Shown here: positions 37,776 through 45,645 of the stretch, one piece after another
Position numbering within the stretch: position 1 is the stretch's first letter
How the letters are laid out: each line of letters begins with the position of its first letter
Assembly: GCA_965217685.1 (NCBI GenBank)
Contig: CBDCIZ010000003.1
Coordinates: forward strand, 3,720,001 to 3,784,000
Source: Aurantimonas sp965217685
Lineage (GTDB): Bacteria; Pseudomonadota; Alphaproteobacteria; Rhizobiales; Rhizobiaceae
DNA: 64,000 nt
Direction: 5' to 3'
Notes under the pieces: model-generated
Told to the model about the DNA's origin: nothing
The model's database searches: none
What the model saw: the letters and a program-made list of their open reading frames with translations, nothing else
Made by a program: the position numbers and the translations under genes

Positions 37776-39140
37776 TCAGGACGCGAGCGCGGCATCCTTG
37801 TCGTCCTCGTCCTCGGCCATCAGCTCTTCCTTGCTGACGGTTTTGTCGGTGACGTCCACCTCGGCGAGGAGATGGTCGACGACCTTCTCCTCGTAGATCG
37901 GCGCGCGCAGGTTTGTCAGCGCATCCGGGTTCTTCTGGAAGTAGTCGTAGACTTCCTTTTCCTGGCCCGGAAACTGGCGGATCTGCTCGAACATCGCCCG
38001 CTGCATTTCCTCGTCAGTCACCTGGACACCGGCCTTCTCGCCGATCTCGGACAGGACGAGGCCAAGCCGCACACGACGCTCGGCGAGTCGGTGGTATTCG
38101 ACACGCGCCTCCTCCTCGGTGGTGTCCTCGTCGGCGAAGGTCTTGCCGTTGCGCTCGAGTTCTTTCTGGACCTGATTCCAGATGTTGGTGAACTCGGCCT
38201 CGACGAGCTTGCCGGGCAGATCGAAGGTGTAGGTCTCGTCGAGCGAGTCGAGGAGCTGGCGCTTGACCTTCTGGCGCGTCGCCGTGCCGTACTGGCTTTC
38301 GATCTGCTCGCGCACCACGGTCTTCAGCTTGTCGAGCGATTCGACGCCGAGCTTCTTGGCCATCTCGTCGTCGATCGCCGTATCCCTGGCGCTTGCGACT
38401 TCCTTGATGGCGACGTCGAAGCTCGCGGCCTTGCCTGCGAGATGAGCGGCGCCGTAATCCTCCGGGAAGGTCAGCTCGACGATCTTCCCGTCGCCGGCCT
38501 TCACACCGATCAGCTGCTCTTCGAAGCCCGGAATGAACTGCTTGGAGCCGATCACGAGGTTGGAGTCGGTCGCAGCCCCGCCTTCGAAGGGCTCGCCGTC
38601 GATCTTGCCGACGAAGTCCATCGTCACGCGGTCGCCGTCCTGCGCCTCGCCGTCCTTCGGCTCGTATTCGCGGGCGTTGGCAGCGATGCGCCCGACCTGC
38701 TCGTCGACTTCCGAATCAGCGATCTCGACGATCGGACGCTCGATCTTTATACCTTCGGTCGACTTCAGCTCGATCGTCGGCAGCGCTTCGTAGTTCACGG
38801 TGAACTTGAAGTCGGACTTGCCGGACAGGACCTTCTCAGCCTCCGATTCGTCTTCGCTCATGGCGATTTCCGGCTGCATCGCGGAGCGCTCGTTGCGCTC
38901 GGCGATGACCGAACGCGGCGTTTCGTTCAGAATCTCGTTGACGATCTCGGCCATCAGCGAGCGGCCGTACATCTTGCGCAGGTGCGACACCGGCACCTTG
39001 CCCTGCCGGAAACCCTTGAGCTGGACCCGGTCCTTGGCCTCGAAGAGCCTCGTCTGCAGTCGTGCCTCAAGATCCGAGGCGGGCACGACGATCTCGATCT
39101 CGCGCTTCAGGCCCTCGGCCTTGGTCTCCGTTACCTGCAT
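37776..39140 (-). CDS. tig: Trigger factor
   Basis: Ribosome-bound chaperone and prolyl isomerase that receives nascent chains. The 454-residue product has the ribosome-binding domain with the GFRQGKVP signature (about residues 43-50), the FKBP-type PPIase domain (DRVTMDFVGKIDGEPFEGG...GSKQFIPGFEEQL) and the long helical C-terminal domain ending in a Asp/Glu-rich tail. Length is typical of alphaproteobacterial Tig. The ATG at 39140 (MQVTETKAEGLKREIEIVVP) is the family start; the frame is open upstream toward the tRNA-Leu gene but not family-like. Confidence 0.97.
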   Translation of the reverse strand: MQVTETKAEGLKREIEIVVPASDLEARLQTRLFEAKDRVQLKGFRQGKVPVSHLRKMYGRSLMAEIVNEILNETPRSVIAERNERSAMQPEIAMSEDESEAEKVLSGKSDFKFTVNYEALPTIELKSTEGIKIERPIVEIADSEVDEQVGRIAANAREYEPKDGEAQDGDRVTMDFVGKIDGEPFEGGAATDSNLVIGSKQFIPGFEEQLIGVKAGDGKIVELTFPEDYGAAHLAGKAASFDVAIKEVASARDTAIDDEMAKKLGVESLDKLKTVVREQIESQYGTATRQKVKRQLLDSLDETYTFDLPGKLVEAEFTNIWNQVQKELERNGKTFADEDTTEEEARVEYHRLAERRVRLGLVLSEIGEKAGVQVTDEEMQRAMFEQIRQFPGQEKEVYDYFQKNPDALTNLRAPIYEEKVVDHLLAEVDVTDKTVSKEELMAEDEDDKDAALAS

Positions 39141-39224
39141 TCTCGATACCTTTTCGTTCCTTTGGGCCCGCCTGTTCTGAAAAGCGGCGGGTCCCATGAT
39201 GAAATTTCCGTGAAAGCGGCCGCG

Positions 39225-39309
39225 TGGTGCGGGTGGAGGGACTTGAACCCCCATGCCTCTCGGCGCTTGGACCTAAACCAAGTGCGTCTGCCAGTTCCGC
39301 CACACCCGC
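39225..39309 (-). tRNA. tRNA-Leu (TAG)
   Basis: 85-nt class II tRNA with encoded CCA. Acceptor GCGGGTG/CACCCGC; anticodon loop TTTAGGT gives TAG; a variable arm of about 11 nt precedes GGGTTCAAGTCC. It lies 84 bp upstream of tig on the same strand, a common order in this group, so tig may be read from the tRNA transcript. Confidence 0.96.
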
Positions 39310-39834
39310 TGAAGAAAGCGCCGAACGGTTCGCGGCGACGCGTATCGGCGGCCTCTATAACACCGCCTCAACGGGCACGAAAGGGTGTAATCGCCCGTAT
39401 TTCCAGCCGATTCAGACGAAATACGACGCGCAAGCGACAGCTTCACCTTGATCAAGCACAGGCCTCGGCGGGAAACTTTGCGAACCGGGACGTCGATCGA
39501 CAGATGGTCGTCGGATCGCGCCGGGAGCGCCAAGCCGCGCCAAGCGAACGCGCGCGCAACGGGCCGCCGGCAAATATGCCCTCAGCAAATAAGGCCCCGG
39601 CAGTCGATCGCTTCTTGTGACATCGCCTGCCCTTCGCCCTGCCCGTCGTGGCCGATCGCTGATCTGACGCGCTCAATGGCGGCTTAAGGGTCGCGCAATG
39701 TGAGGCCGTGAGGCGCGCCAAACGCATATCGAAGCTTTCGTGAGGCTGACTCGATCATCGCGCTTGAAGACCCAGTGCTCGAAACGTTGCACCAAAGCCC
39801 ACTCACCGCACGGCATGAAAGGGTTAACAGTCTG
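39310..39834. other. Intergenic region, no gene seen
   Basis: 525 bp between tRNA-Leu (minus) and the DUF1127 promoter (plus). Open frames on both strands look like chance (Arg/Ala-rich). The promoter of tRNA-Leu must lie at its lower end. Confidence 0.5.
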
Positions 39835-39863
39835 TTGACGCTCGCGATTTTCCGGTTCTATAT
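39835..39863 (+). promoter_or_regulatory. Strong sigma70-type promoter of the DUF1127 / hairpin-array transcript
   Basis: TTGACG at 39835-39840 and CTATAT at 39858-39863 are separated by 17 bp, matching the alphaproteobacterial housekeeping consensus; a heat-shock sigma (RpoH) could also use it. Transcription would start near 39870, leaving a leader of about 135 nt. Confidence 0.65.
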
Positions 39864-39915
39864 TGCATTGCACAAACCGCAAGGCTGCCATGCGCTGAAG
39901 CGTCTAGCGAACCAG

Positions 39916-39923
39916 AAGGAGGA
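39916..39923 (+). promoter_or_regulatory. Shine-Dalgarno-like AAGGAGGA in the DUF1127 leader without a start codon
   Basis: AAGGAGGA is the best ribosome-binding match in this stretch, yet no ATG, GTG or TTG follows at usable distance (ACGACTAGCTTC). It is exactly complementary to the TCCTCC of the downstream hairpin loops. The DUF1127 gene itself starts 83 bp further with only a weak CAGG. Confidence 0.5.
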
Positions 39924-40005
39924 CGACTAGCTTCAGGTCAACGAAACGGAGCCGGACACACCGACAAAGTTTCAATCGGTTTAAACGAACCTGACAGGCA
40001 TCCAA

Positions 40006-40149
40006 ATGAACATCGTTCGTTCCTACAACAACTGGCGCCGCTATCGCGAGACCGTCAACGAGCTCAACCGTCTTTCGCAGCGCGAACTCGCCGATCTCGG
40101 TATCGCCCGCACCGACATCAGTTCACTGGCCCGCCGTTCGGTCGGCTAA
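40006..40149 (+). CDS. DUF1127 small protein (CcaF1-like)
   Basis: 47 residues: MNIVRSYNNWRRYRETVNEL followed by NRLSQRELADLGIARTDISSLARRSVG. The basic, helical N-terminus and the LSxRELADLGIxRxDI core are diagnostic of DUF1127. Such proteins are strongly stress-induced in alphaproteobacteria; in Rhodobacter sphaeroides the member CcaF1 has RNA-binding properties and its mRNA 3' end gives rise to the CcsR sRNAs. Here too the gene is followed at once by a hairpin array with the same loop motif. It is preceded by a strong promoter and a long leader. Confidence 0.93.
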   Translation: MNIVRSYNNWRRYRETVNELNRLSQRELADLGIARTDISSLARRSVG

Positions 40150-40153
40150 CGAT

Positions 40154-40270
40154 TTCAAGCTTTCGCCGCGGCCATCCTCCTCCCAGGCCGCAGCGGATCG
40201 AGGTCTGCCGCCTCCTCCCATTATGGCAGACCTCCCATCGTCGTCCGCCGGGTCCTCCCCCCGGCGGACG
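40154..40270 (+). ncRNA. Hairpin-array unit 1
   Basis: Leader TTCAAGCTTTCG at 40154-40165. Hairpin 1: stem GCGGCC/GGCCGC, 12-nt loop with CCTCCTCCC. Hairpin 2: 10-bp stem GAGGTCTGCC/GGCAGACCTC, 15-nt loop with CCTCCTCCC. Hairpin 3: 11-bp stem CGTCCGCCGGG/CCCGGCGGACG, heptaloop TCCTCCC. No T-run follows, so release needs processing. Confidence 0.8.
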
Positions 40271-40278
40271 CCACGGAA

Positions 40279-40398
40279 TTCACGGTTTCGTCGCGGGCAT
40301 CCTCCTCCCAGCCCAAGACGAAAGGCAGCCTGCGCATCCTCCTCCCAGCGTAGGCTCATCTCAAGGCCACCTGTCGGGTCCTCCCCCCGGCAGGTGGC
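40279..40398 (+). ncRNA. Hairpin-array unit 2
   Basis: Leader TTCACGGTTTCG at 40279-40290. Hairpin 4: TTTCGTC/GACGAAA plus GGGC/GCCC around a 2x2 internal loop. Hairpin 5: AGCCTGCGC/GCGTAGGCT with one G-U. Hairpin 6: 13-bp stem GCCACCTGTCGGG/CCCGGCAGGTGGC with one G-U, heptaloop TCCTCCC. The first two expose CCTCCTCCC in 12-nt loops. Confidence 0.8.
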
Positions 40399-40410
40399 GA
40401 GAGACATTGG

Positions 40411-40528
40411 TTCAAAGTTTCGCAGAAGGTCCACCTCCTCCCGGGCCGGATGCGGATTGCAGCCTGCGCATCCTCCTCCCAGCGCAGGTTCGTTAGAAGC
40501 CCGTCGGGTCCTCCCCCCGACGGGCTTC
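40411..40528 (+). ncRNA. Hairpin-array unit 3
   Basis: Leader TTCAAAGTTTCG at 40411-40422. Hairpin 7: GGTCC/GGGCC extended by CGCA/TGCG across an internal loop, loop with CCTCCTCCC. Hairpin 8 nearly repeats hairpin 5 (CCTGCGC/GCGCAGG). Hairpin 9: 13-bp GAAGCCCGTCGGG/CCCGACGGGCTTC, heptaloop TCCTCCC, which doubles as the transcript terminator. Confidence 0.8.
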
Positions 40529-40536
40529 ATTTGTTT
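40496..40536 (+). terminator. Terminator closing the hairpin array
   Basis: Perfect 13-bp stem (hairpin 9) followed by ATTTGTTT. It is the only B hairpin of the array with a U-rich tail, marking the probable 3' end of the whole transcript. Confidence 0.75.
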
Positions 40537-40752
40537 CAGCATGGCGCCGTTCGCAGCAAGACAGTCCGTAAGCTCGGCTCACCGGACACCGATCGACCGA
40601 CGATCGGTTCAGCCCGGAGAACGAGCCGATGGTTTTGGTCTCCCTGCGGCGAAGCGGATTTCCTCACAGCGCGCCTTGTTGGAAATTCGCTCCTCGTTCG
40701 CATGCCCCGATGCCGTTATCGTCGGAGTGACCAACAGCGAGCTCTGCCCGAC

Positions 40753-40992
40753 ATGTTCATCCCCATCCGCGAATCCCACGGCCGATCTTTTGCCAAGGCG
40801 ATCAGTTGGCGCATGACCGGCAGCATCGACACCTTCGTCCTCAGTTGGTTGATCACGGGAAACGCGAAGTTTGCCGGCACCATCGCCTCTACGGAGGTGG
40901 TCACCAAGATTTTGCTGTTTTATTTTCACGAGCGTGTCTGGGCGCTGGTACGCTGGGGCAATTCGGCGGCCACCGAGCCTGAGCGGAGTTAA
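40753..40992 (+). CDS. DUF2061 membrane protein
   Basis: 79 residues: short basic N-terminus (MFIPIRESHGRSFAKAISWR), then MTGSIDTFVLSWLITGNAKF and GTIASTEVVTKILLFYFHERVWALVRWG, the two-helix DUF2061 domain (predicted membrane protein; function not known to me). The frame is open upstream into the hairpin array, but the product there is a Ser/Arg low-complexity artefact, so the ATG at 40753 is preferred. The ribosome-binding site is weak. Confidence 0.85.
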   Translation: MFIPIRESHGRSFAKAISWRMTGSIDTFVLSWLITGNAKFAGTIASTEVVTKILLFYFHERVWALVRWGNSAATEPERS

Positions 40993-41109
40993 GCGGACAA
41001 CCGGTACGACCATCGCGATATTTCACGGCGAAGTGATCACCATCATCTATCCGCATCACCCGTTCGGTTCGAACCTGCCGTGAGGCCCTTCGAATGAGAG
41101 GATGGATCG

Positions 41110-41535
41110 ATGATCAAACGCGCATCTCTAATGACGGCGGCGGTAATGCTTGCTGCACTGATGGCGGCAACGGCACCAGCACGAGCTGACGACGCCTCGG
41201 ACATCAAGGCGGTGATTTCCGGTCAGCTTCAGGCCTTCAAATCGGGCGACAAGACCACCGCCTACTCCTATGCGGCGCCGAGCATCAAGGGCATGTTTCC
41301 CTCGGCCGACATCTTCATGACCATGGTCGAGCAGGGCTATCCTCCGGTCTTCCACTCCAGCAACACCGTGTTCGGCACACCCAGCGCCGAAGGCAAGGGC
41401 TTTCGACAGGACGTCTACATCACCGATACGGACGGCAAGAGCTGGATCGCCAGCTATACGCTGGAGCGCAGCGAGGACGGCGCGTTCAAGATTACCGGCT
41501 GCTCGATTCGCAAGGGAAACGGTTTGGCGGCCTGA
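41110..41535 (+). CDS. DUF4864 secreted protein
   Basis: 141 residues with a signal peptide (SLMTAAVMLAALMAATAPARA, cleavage near residue 26) and a DUF4864 domain: DIKAVISGQLQAFKSGDKTTAYSYAAPSIKGMF, then MVEQGYPPVFHSSNTVFG and a cysteine near the end (TGCSIRKG). This compact alpha+beta domain resembles NTF2-like folds; function unknown to me. A GAGAGGATGG site lies before the ATG. Convergent with tgt, 44 bp apart. Confidence 0.87.
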   Translation: MIKRASLMTAAVMLAALMAATAPARADDASDIKAVISGQLQAFKSGDKTTAYSYAAPSIKGMFPSADIFMTMVEQGYPPVFHSSNTVFGTPSAEGKGFRQDVYITDTDGKSWIASYTLERSEDGAFKITGCSIRKGNGLAA

Positions 41536-41579
41536 TGTCGGGCCGAGTGCAAGTCACCGATAGCCTGCGGCCGATCACC

Positions 41580-42716
41580 TCAGGCGTGAAGCGGCAGGTC
41601 GCCGCGCGCCCAATCGTCCGACGTCTCCATCGCAAAATCGGCAAAGCGCCTCGCGCTGATCGCTTCGCGCATGCCGGCCATCAGCCGCTGGTAATAAGCA
41701 AGGTTGTTCCACGTCAAAAGCATCCCGCCGAGCGACTCGTTCGATCGTACAAGATGGTGGAGATAGGCACGTGAGTAGTCGCGCGTGGCCGGGCAGTCGG
41801 ACGTCTCGTCGAGCGGTCGCGGATCGTCGGCATGGCGGGCATTTTTCAGATTGATCTTGCCGTGCCGGGTGTAGGCAAGGCCATGGCGCCCCGCTCGCGT
41901 CGGCATCACGCAGTCGAACATGTCGATGCCGCACGCTACGGACTTCAAAAGATCATCAGGCGTTCCGACTCCCATCAGATAGCGGGGCTTGTCCGCCGGC
42001 ATCGCCGGCAGCGTCTCTCCCAGCGTCTTCAGCATCACGTCTTGAGTCTCACCGACGGCCAGGCCGCCGACCGCGTAACCCTTCAGATCCATTTCCGCGA
42101 GCCGCCTTGCCGAGCGCAGCCGCAGATCGATCGCATCGCCACCCTGCACGATGCCGAACATCGCTTTGCCGGGCTGCGTCCCGAAGGCCTTCGCCGAGCG
42201 CTCGGCCCAGCGCAACGACAACTCCATCGCCCGCTCGATCTCGGCGCGTTCCGCCGGGAGGCGAATGCACTCGTCGAGCTGCATCTGGATGTCGGAATCG
42301 AGCAGTCCCTGGATCTCGATCGAGCGCTCCGGCGTCAGCTCGTATCGCGCTCCGTCCACATGGGAGCGAAATTTGACGCCGTTCTCGTCGAGCTTGCGCA
42401 GCTCGGCGAGCGACATCACCTGGAAGCCGCCCGAATCGGTAAGGATCGGCTCGGGCCACCGGGCGAATTCGTGCAGGCCACCGAGCCGCGCCACACGCTC
42501 GGCGCCTGGCCGCAGCATCAGATGATAGACATTGCCGAGGATGATGTCGGCGCCGAGGTCGCGGACTTGGGTCAGATACATCGCCTTGACCGTGCCCGCG
42601 GTGCCGACCGGCATGAAGGCCGGCGTGCGCACGGTGCCGCGCGGCATCGTAATCGCGCCGCGCCGCGCCTTGCCGTCGGTTGCCAAGAGCTTGAAGCCGA
42701 ATTCTATTTCGCTCAC
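41580..42716 (-). CDS. tgt: tRNA-guanine(34) transglycosylase
   Basis: Swaps guanine 34 for preQ1 in the anticodon of Asp, Asn, His and Tyr tRNAs, the insertion step of queuosine synthesis. The 378-residue TIM-barrel protein keeps the nucleophile/acid region LTDSGGFQVMSL (Asp94), VQGG, and GIDMFDCVMPTR (Asp265). The zinc site is degenerate: E. coli C302-x-C304-xx-C307...H333 corresponds to Ser306, Cys308, Thr311 and Asn337 here. The GTG at 42716 (VSEIEFGFKLL) has GGAAG upstream. queA, the next step of the pathway, lies just upstream on the same strand, interrupted by an opposite-strand small gene. Confidence 0.94.
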   Translation of the reverse strand: MSEIEFGFKLLATDGKARRGAITMPRGTVRTPAFMPVGTAGTVKAMYLTQVRDLGADIILGNVYHLMLRPGAERVARLGGLHEFARWPEPILTDSGGFQVMSLAELRKLDENGVKFRSHVDGARYELTPERSIEIQGLLDSDIQMQLDECIRLPAERAEIERAMELSLRWAERSAKAFGTQPGKAMFGIVQGGDAIDLRLRSARRLAEMDLKGYAVGGLAVGETQDVMLKTLGETLPAMPADKPRYLMGVGTPDDLLKSVACGIDMFDCVMPTRAGRHGLAYTRHGKINLKNARHADDPRPLDETSDCPATRDYSRAYLHHLVRSNESLGGMLLTWNNLAYYQRLMAGMREAISARRFADFAMETSDDWARGDLPLHA

Positions 42717-42854
42717 AGGCGCACTTCCATGTTTTGACCAACACCCCGTAGAAGCAAGCACGGCTGGTCATGTCGTTCCATCGAAACGGAACCCGCCGCT
42801 CCGTCACGGCATTGTGAGGAACAGGGACGACAGAAATTCTTTTGAGGAACCGCC

Positions 42855-43163
42855 ATGAAACGTCTTTTGATTGCCGCCGCCCTCGGTCTCACCGCGATTG
42901 CCGCGCAGGCCCAGACGACAACGACGACCACCACGACGATCGACGATCCGGCCACCGATACCATCCGGACCTATGTCACCAAGGAGAAGACGACTTCGGT
43001 CGTTGCGCCCGATGGCTTCACGGCCGTGGTCGGCGAGCCATTGCCGGCTCCGGTGCCGCTTTACAAGCTTCCCGACGATGTCGGTCCTTACCAGTACACG
43101 GTCATGGACGGCCACACCGTTCTCGTCGACGAGAACCGCAACATCGTCAAGATCATCGACTGA
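42855..43163 (+). CDS. DUF1236 secreted protein
   Basis: 102 residues: signal peptide (KRLLIAAALGLTAIAAQAQ), a run of eight Thr, and a DUF1236-like domain with VVAPDGFTAVVGEPLPAPVPLYKLPDDVGPY and a GHTVLVDENRNIVKIID end. DUF1236 proteins are exported and Rhizobiales-enriched; function unknown to me. An AGGAACC site precedes the ATG. It is antisense in orientation to, and located between, queA and tgt. Confidence 0.85.
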   Translation: MKRLLIAAALGLTAIAAQAQTTTTTTTTIDDPATDTIRTYVTKEKTTSVVAPDGFTAVVGEPLPAPVPLYKLPDDVGPYQYTVMDGHTVLVDENRNIVKIID

Positions 43164-43182
43164 CGCTTTTGCCTTCGCTGGT

Positions 43183-44316
43183 TTAAGATACGCCGCGGCC
43201 TTCGAGCCGCGGCGTATTCGTTTGTGGGACCTCGCTTATGTCCATTCGGTCGAGCAAACAGGCGTCCCCATAGGAATAAAAGCGGTAGCCCGCTGCAATG
43301 GCATGGGCATAGGCCTTGTGCATGACCGCCAGCCCGTTGAACGCCGAAACAAGCATGAAAAGGGTCGAGCGCGGCAGGTGAAAATTCGTCATCAACCGGT
43401 CGACCGCGCGAAAGCGATAGCCTGGTGTGATGAAGATGTCCGTCGGTCCATCGAAGGGCCGGATGCAACCGTCCTCGCCGGCGGCGCTTTCCAGAAGCCG
43501 CAACGCCGTGGTGCCGACCGCGACCAGCCGACGGCCCCTGTCGCGCGCAGCATTGAGCCGGTCGGCGGTGGCCTGATCGATCCTGCCGATCTCCGCATGC
43601 ATGACATGGGCGTCGGTGTCGTCGGCCTTGACCGGCAGGAACGTCCCCGCTCCCACATGAAGCGTCAGATACTCGAAGGCAACGCCACGCCGCTTCAATG
43701 CCGCGAGCAGCGCAGGGGTGAAGTGCAGGCCCGCCGTGGGCGCCGCAACGGCGCCGTCCTTGCGGGCGAAGATCGTCTGGTAGTCGGTTCTGTCCTGCTC
43801 GTCCTCCGCGCGCCTGGAACCGATATAGGGCGGCAATGGAATATGCCCGACGGCGACGATCGCCGCGTCGAGTTCGGGCCCGTCGGCTTCGAAACGCAAG
43901 GTCACCTCGCCGCCTGCGCCGCGATCCTCGACAATCGCTGCAAGACCCGTATCGACGCCGTCGCGCGCAAATACGATCCGGTCGCCATCACGCACCCGCT
44001 TGGCCGGCCGCACGAAGGCACGCCAGCAATCGGACGCAAGGCGCATGTGGAGATTGGCGGAGATCGCCGCGATCCCTTCGCCTTCGCGCTGACGGTCGCG
44101 GCGGCGCTCGCCGGTCAGCTGCGCGGGGATCACCCGCGTGTCGTTGAAGACGAGGACATCGCCCTCACCCAGCAACGCCGGCAGATCGCCGACAGTACGG
44201 TCATCGATCCGGCCCGCCCCGTCGACGGTCAGAAGCCGTGCGCTTTCGCGCGGGAAAGCGGGCCGCAGCGCGATCCGCTCCTCCGGCAGCGAAAAGTCGA
44301 ACCGGTCGACACGCAT
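43183..44316 (-). CDS. queA: S-adenosylmethionine:tRNA ribosyltransferase-isomerase
   Basis: Transfers the ribosyl part of SAM to preQ1-tRNA, forming epoxyqueuosine. The 377-residue protein has the N-terminal FDFSLPEERIALRPA, VFNDTRVIPAQL, TAGLHFTPALL and the C-terminal FITPGYRFRAVDRLMTNFHLPRSTL signatures of the family. The cyclophilin gene ends 21 bp upstream, so they probably share a transcript. The last ten codons form one arm-loop of a palindrome. Confidence 0.95.
   Translation of the reverse strand: MRVDRFDFSLPEERIALRPAFPRESARLLTVDGAGRIDDRTVGDLPALLGEGDVLVFNDTRVIPAQLTGERRRDRQREGEGIAAISANLHMRLASDCWRAFVRPAKRVRDGDRIVFARDGVDTGLAAIVEDRGAGGEVTLRFEADGPELDAAIVAVGHIPLPPYIGSRRAEDEQDRTDYQTIFARKDGAVAAPTAGLHFTPALLAALKRRGVAFEYLTLHVGAGTFLPVKADDTDAHVMHAEIGRIDQATADRLNAARDRGRRLVAVGTTALRLLESAAGEDGCIRPFDGPTDIFITPGYRFRAVDRLMTNFHLPRSTLFMLVSAFNGLAVMHKAYAHAIAAGYRFYSYGDACLLDRMDISEVPQTNTPRLEGRGVS
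43189..43218. terminator. Palindrome overlapping the 3' end of queA
   Basis: Perfect 12-bp stem ATACGCCGCGGC / GCCGCGGCGTAT with a 6-nt loop. It starts 25 bp after the DUF1236 stop and lies inside the last codons of queA. It may terminate the DUF1236 transcript on the plus strand; a U-rich tail is weak (TCGTTTG). Confidence 0.5.
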
Positions 44317-44337
44317 GCGCGAAAGTCGCTCCGCCGA

Positions 44338-44844
44338 TCAGATGTCGGCAGCGACGCGCATGGTCTCGATCGAATCGGGGTCCGCCACCGGCTCGCCCTT
44401 CTTGATCTTGTCGATATTGTCCATGCCTTCGATCACTTCGCCCCAGACCGAGTACTGCTTGTCGAGCCACGGCGCGCGATCGAAGCAGATGTAGAACTGC
44501 GAGTTTGCGGAGTTCGGGCTCTGCGAGCGAGCCGCCGAAACGGTGCCGCGCTTGTGCGGCTCGGGGGTGAACTCGGCCTTCATGTCCGGATGCTCGGAGC
44601 CGCCCATGCCGGCGCGCGAGGCGTTGAAGTCGGGGCCGCCCTTCTTGCCGAACTTGACGTCGCCGGTCTGGGCCATGAATCCGTCGATGACCCGGTGGAA
44701 AACGACGCCGTCATAGGCTCCGGCGCGGGCGAGTTCCTTGACGCGGGTGACGTGGTTGGGGGCGAGATCGGGCCGCAGCTTGATGACGACCTGGCCCTTT
44801 GTGGTTTCGAGGACCAGCGTGTCTTCGGGATTCTCGTAAGCCAT
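44338..44844 (-). CDS. ppiB: Cyclophilin-type peptidyl-prolyl isomerase, cytoplasmic
   Basis: 168-residue cyclophilin that speeds cis-trans isomerisation of X-Pro bonds. The active-site block VVFHRVIDGFMAQTGDVKFGKKGG contains the catalytic Arg, and SQFYICFDRAPWLDKQYSVWGEVIEGMD completes the fold. There is no signal peptide with the ATG at 44844 (MAYENPEDTLVLETTKGQ), so it should be cytoplasmic; an open frame continues upstream but is not family-like. It directly follows a paralogue with a signal peptide. Confidence 0.95.
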   Translation of the reverse strand: MAYENPEDTLVLETTKGQVVIKLRPDLAPNHVTRVKELARAGAYDGVVFHRVIDGFMAQTGDVKFGKKGGPDFNASRAGMGGSEHPDMKAEFTPEPHKRGTVSAARSQSPNSANSQFYICFDRAPWLDKQYSVWGEVIEGMDNIDKIKKGEPVADPDSIETMRVAADI

Positions 44845-44991
44845 CGATGTCTCCAGTTCGATTCTTGTGAACGAAAAGACGGCCCGAGCGAGGCCCGGAC
44901 CGTCGGGGTGCCCTTCCTTGAGCAAATTCTTTCGCAGTGACAACCCTACCCGCCGCGCGATCAGCACGGCAGGGATGGACCGATGCCGCGA

Positions 44992-45600
<609 letters not shown>

Positions 45601-45645
45601 GGCGTGTTCCATCCCAAGGAGATTTCCGACCGATCTTGAGGTCAG

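Larger units (their letters stand above)
40154..40536 (+). ncRNA. Tandem array of nine CCTCCTCCC-loop hairpins (CcsR/cuckoo-type sRNAs)
   Basis: Starting 5 bp after the DUF1127 stop, nine stem-loops follow in 375 nt. Loops repeat as A-A-B three times. A loops hold CCTCCTCCC (hairpins at 40168-40191, 40200-40234, 40286-40323, 40327-40356, 40421-40454, 40461-40490). B hairpins are long GC stems closed by GGG-TCCTCCC-CCC (40242-40270, 40366-40398, 40496-40528). Stem sequences differ among copies but remain paired, which is covariation within one molecule, so RNA structure and loop sequence are what is kept. Each unit opens with TTCAnnnTTTCG. The loop motif is complementary to GGAGG ribosome-binding sites. 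Known relatives: CcsR1-4 of Rhodobacter and the alphaproteobacterial cuckoo RNA family. Likely one transcript with the DUF1127 gene, cut by RNases into units. Confidence 0.85.

Noticed and set aside
40154..40536. CRISPR-like array (regularly spaced short repeats)
   Set aside because: Repeated parts are hairpin loops of 7-9 nt; flanks are complementary arms, not unique spacers. There is no 25-40 nt direct repeat and no cas gene.
40223..40816. Long plus-strand open frames running through the hairpin array
   Set aside because: The products are Ser/Arg/Pro low-complexity strings caused by repeated CCTCCTCCC; no ribosome-binding site. Only the DUF2061 part from 40753 is protein-like.
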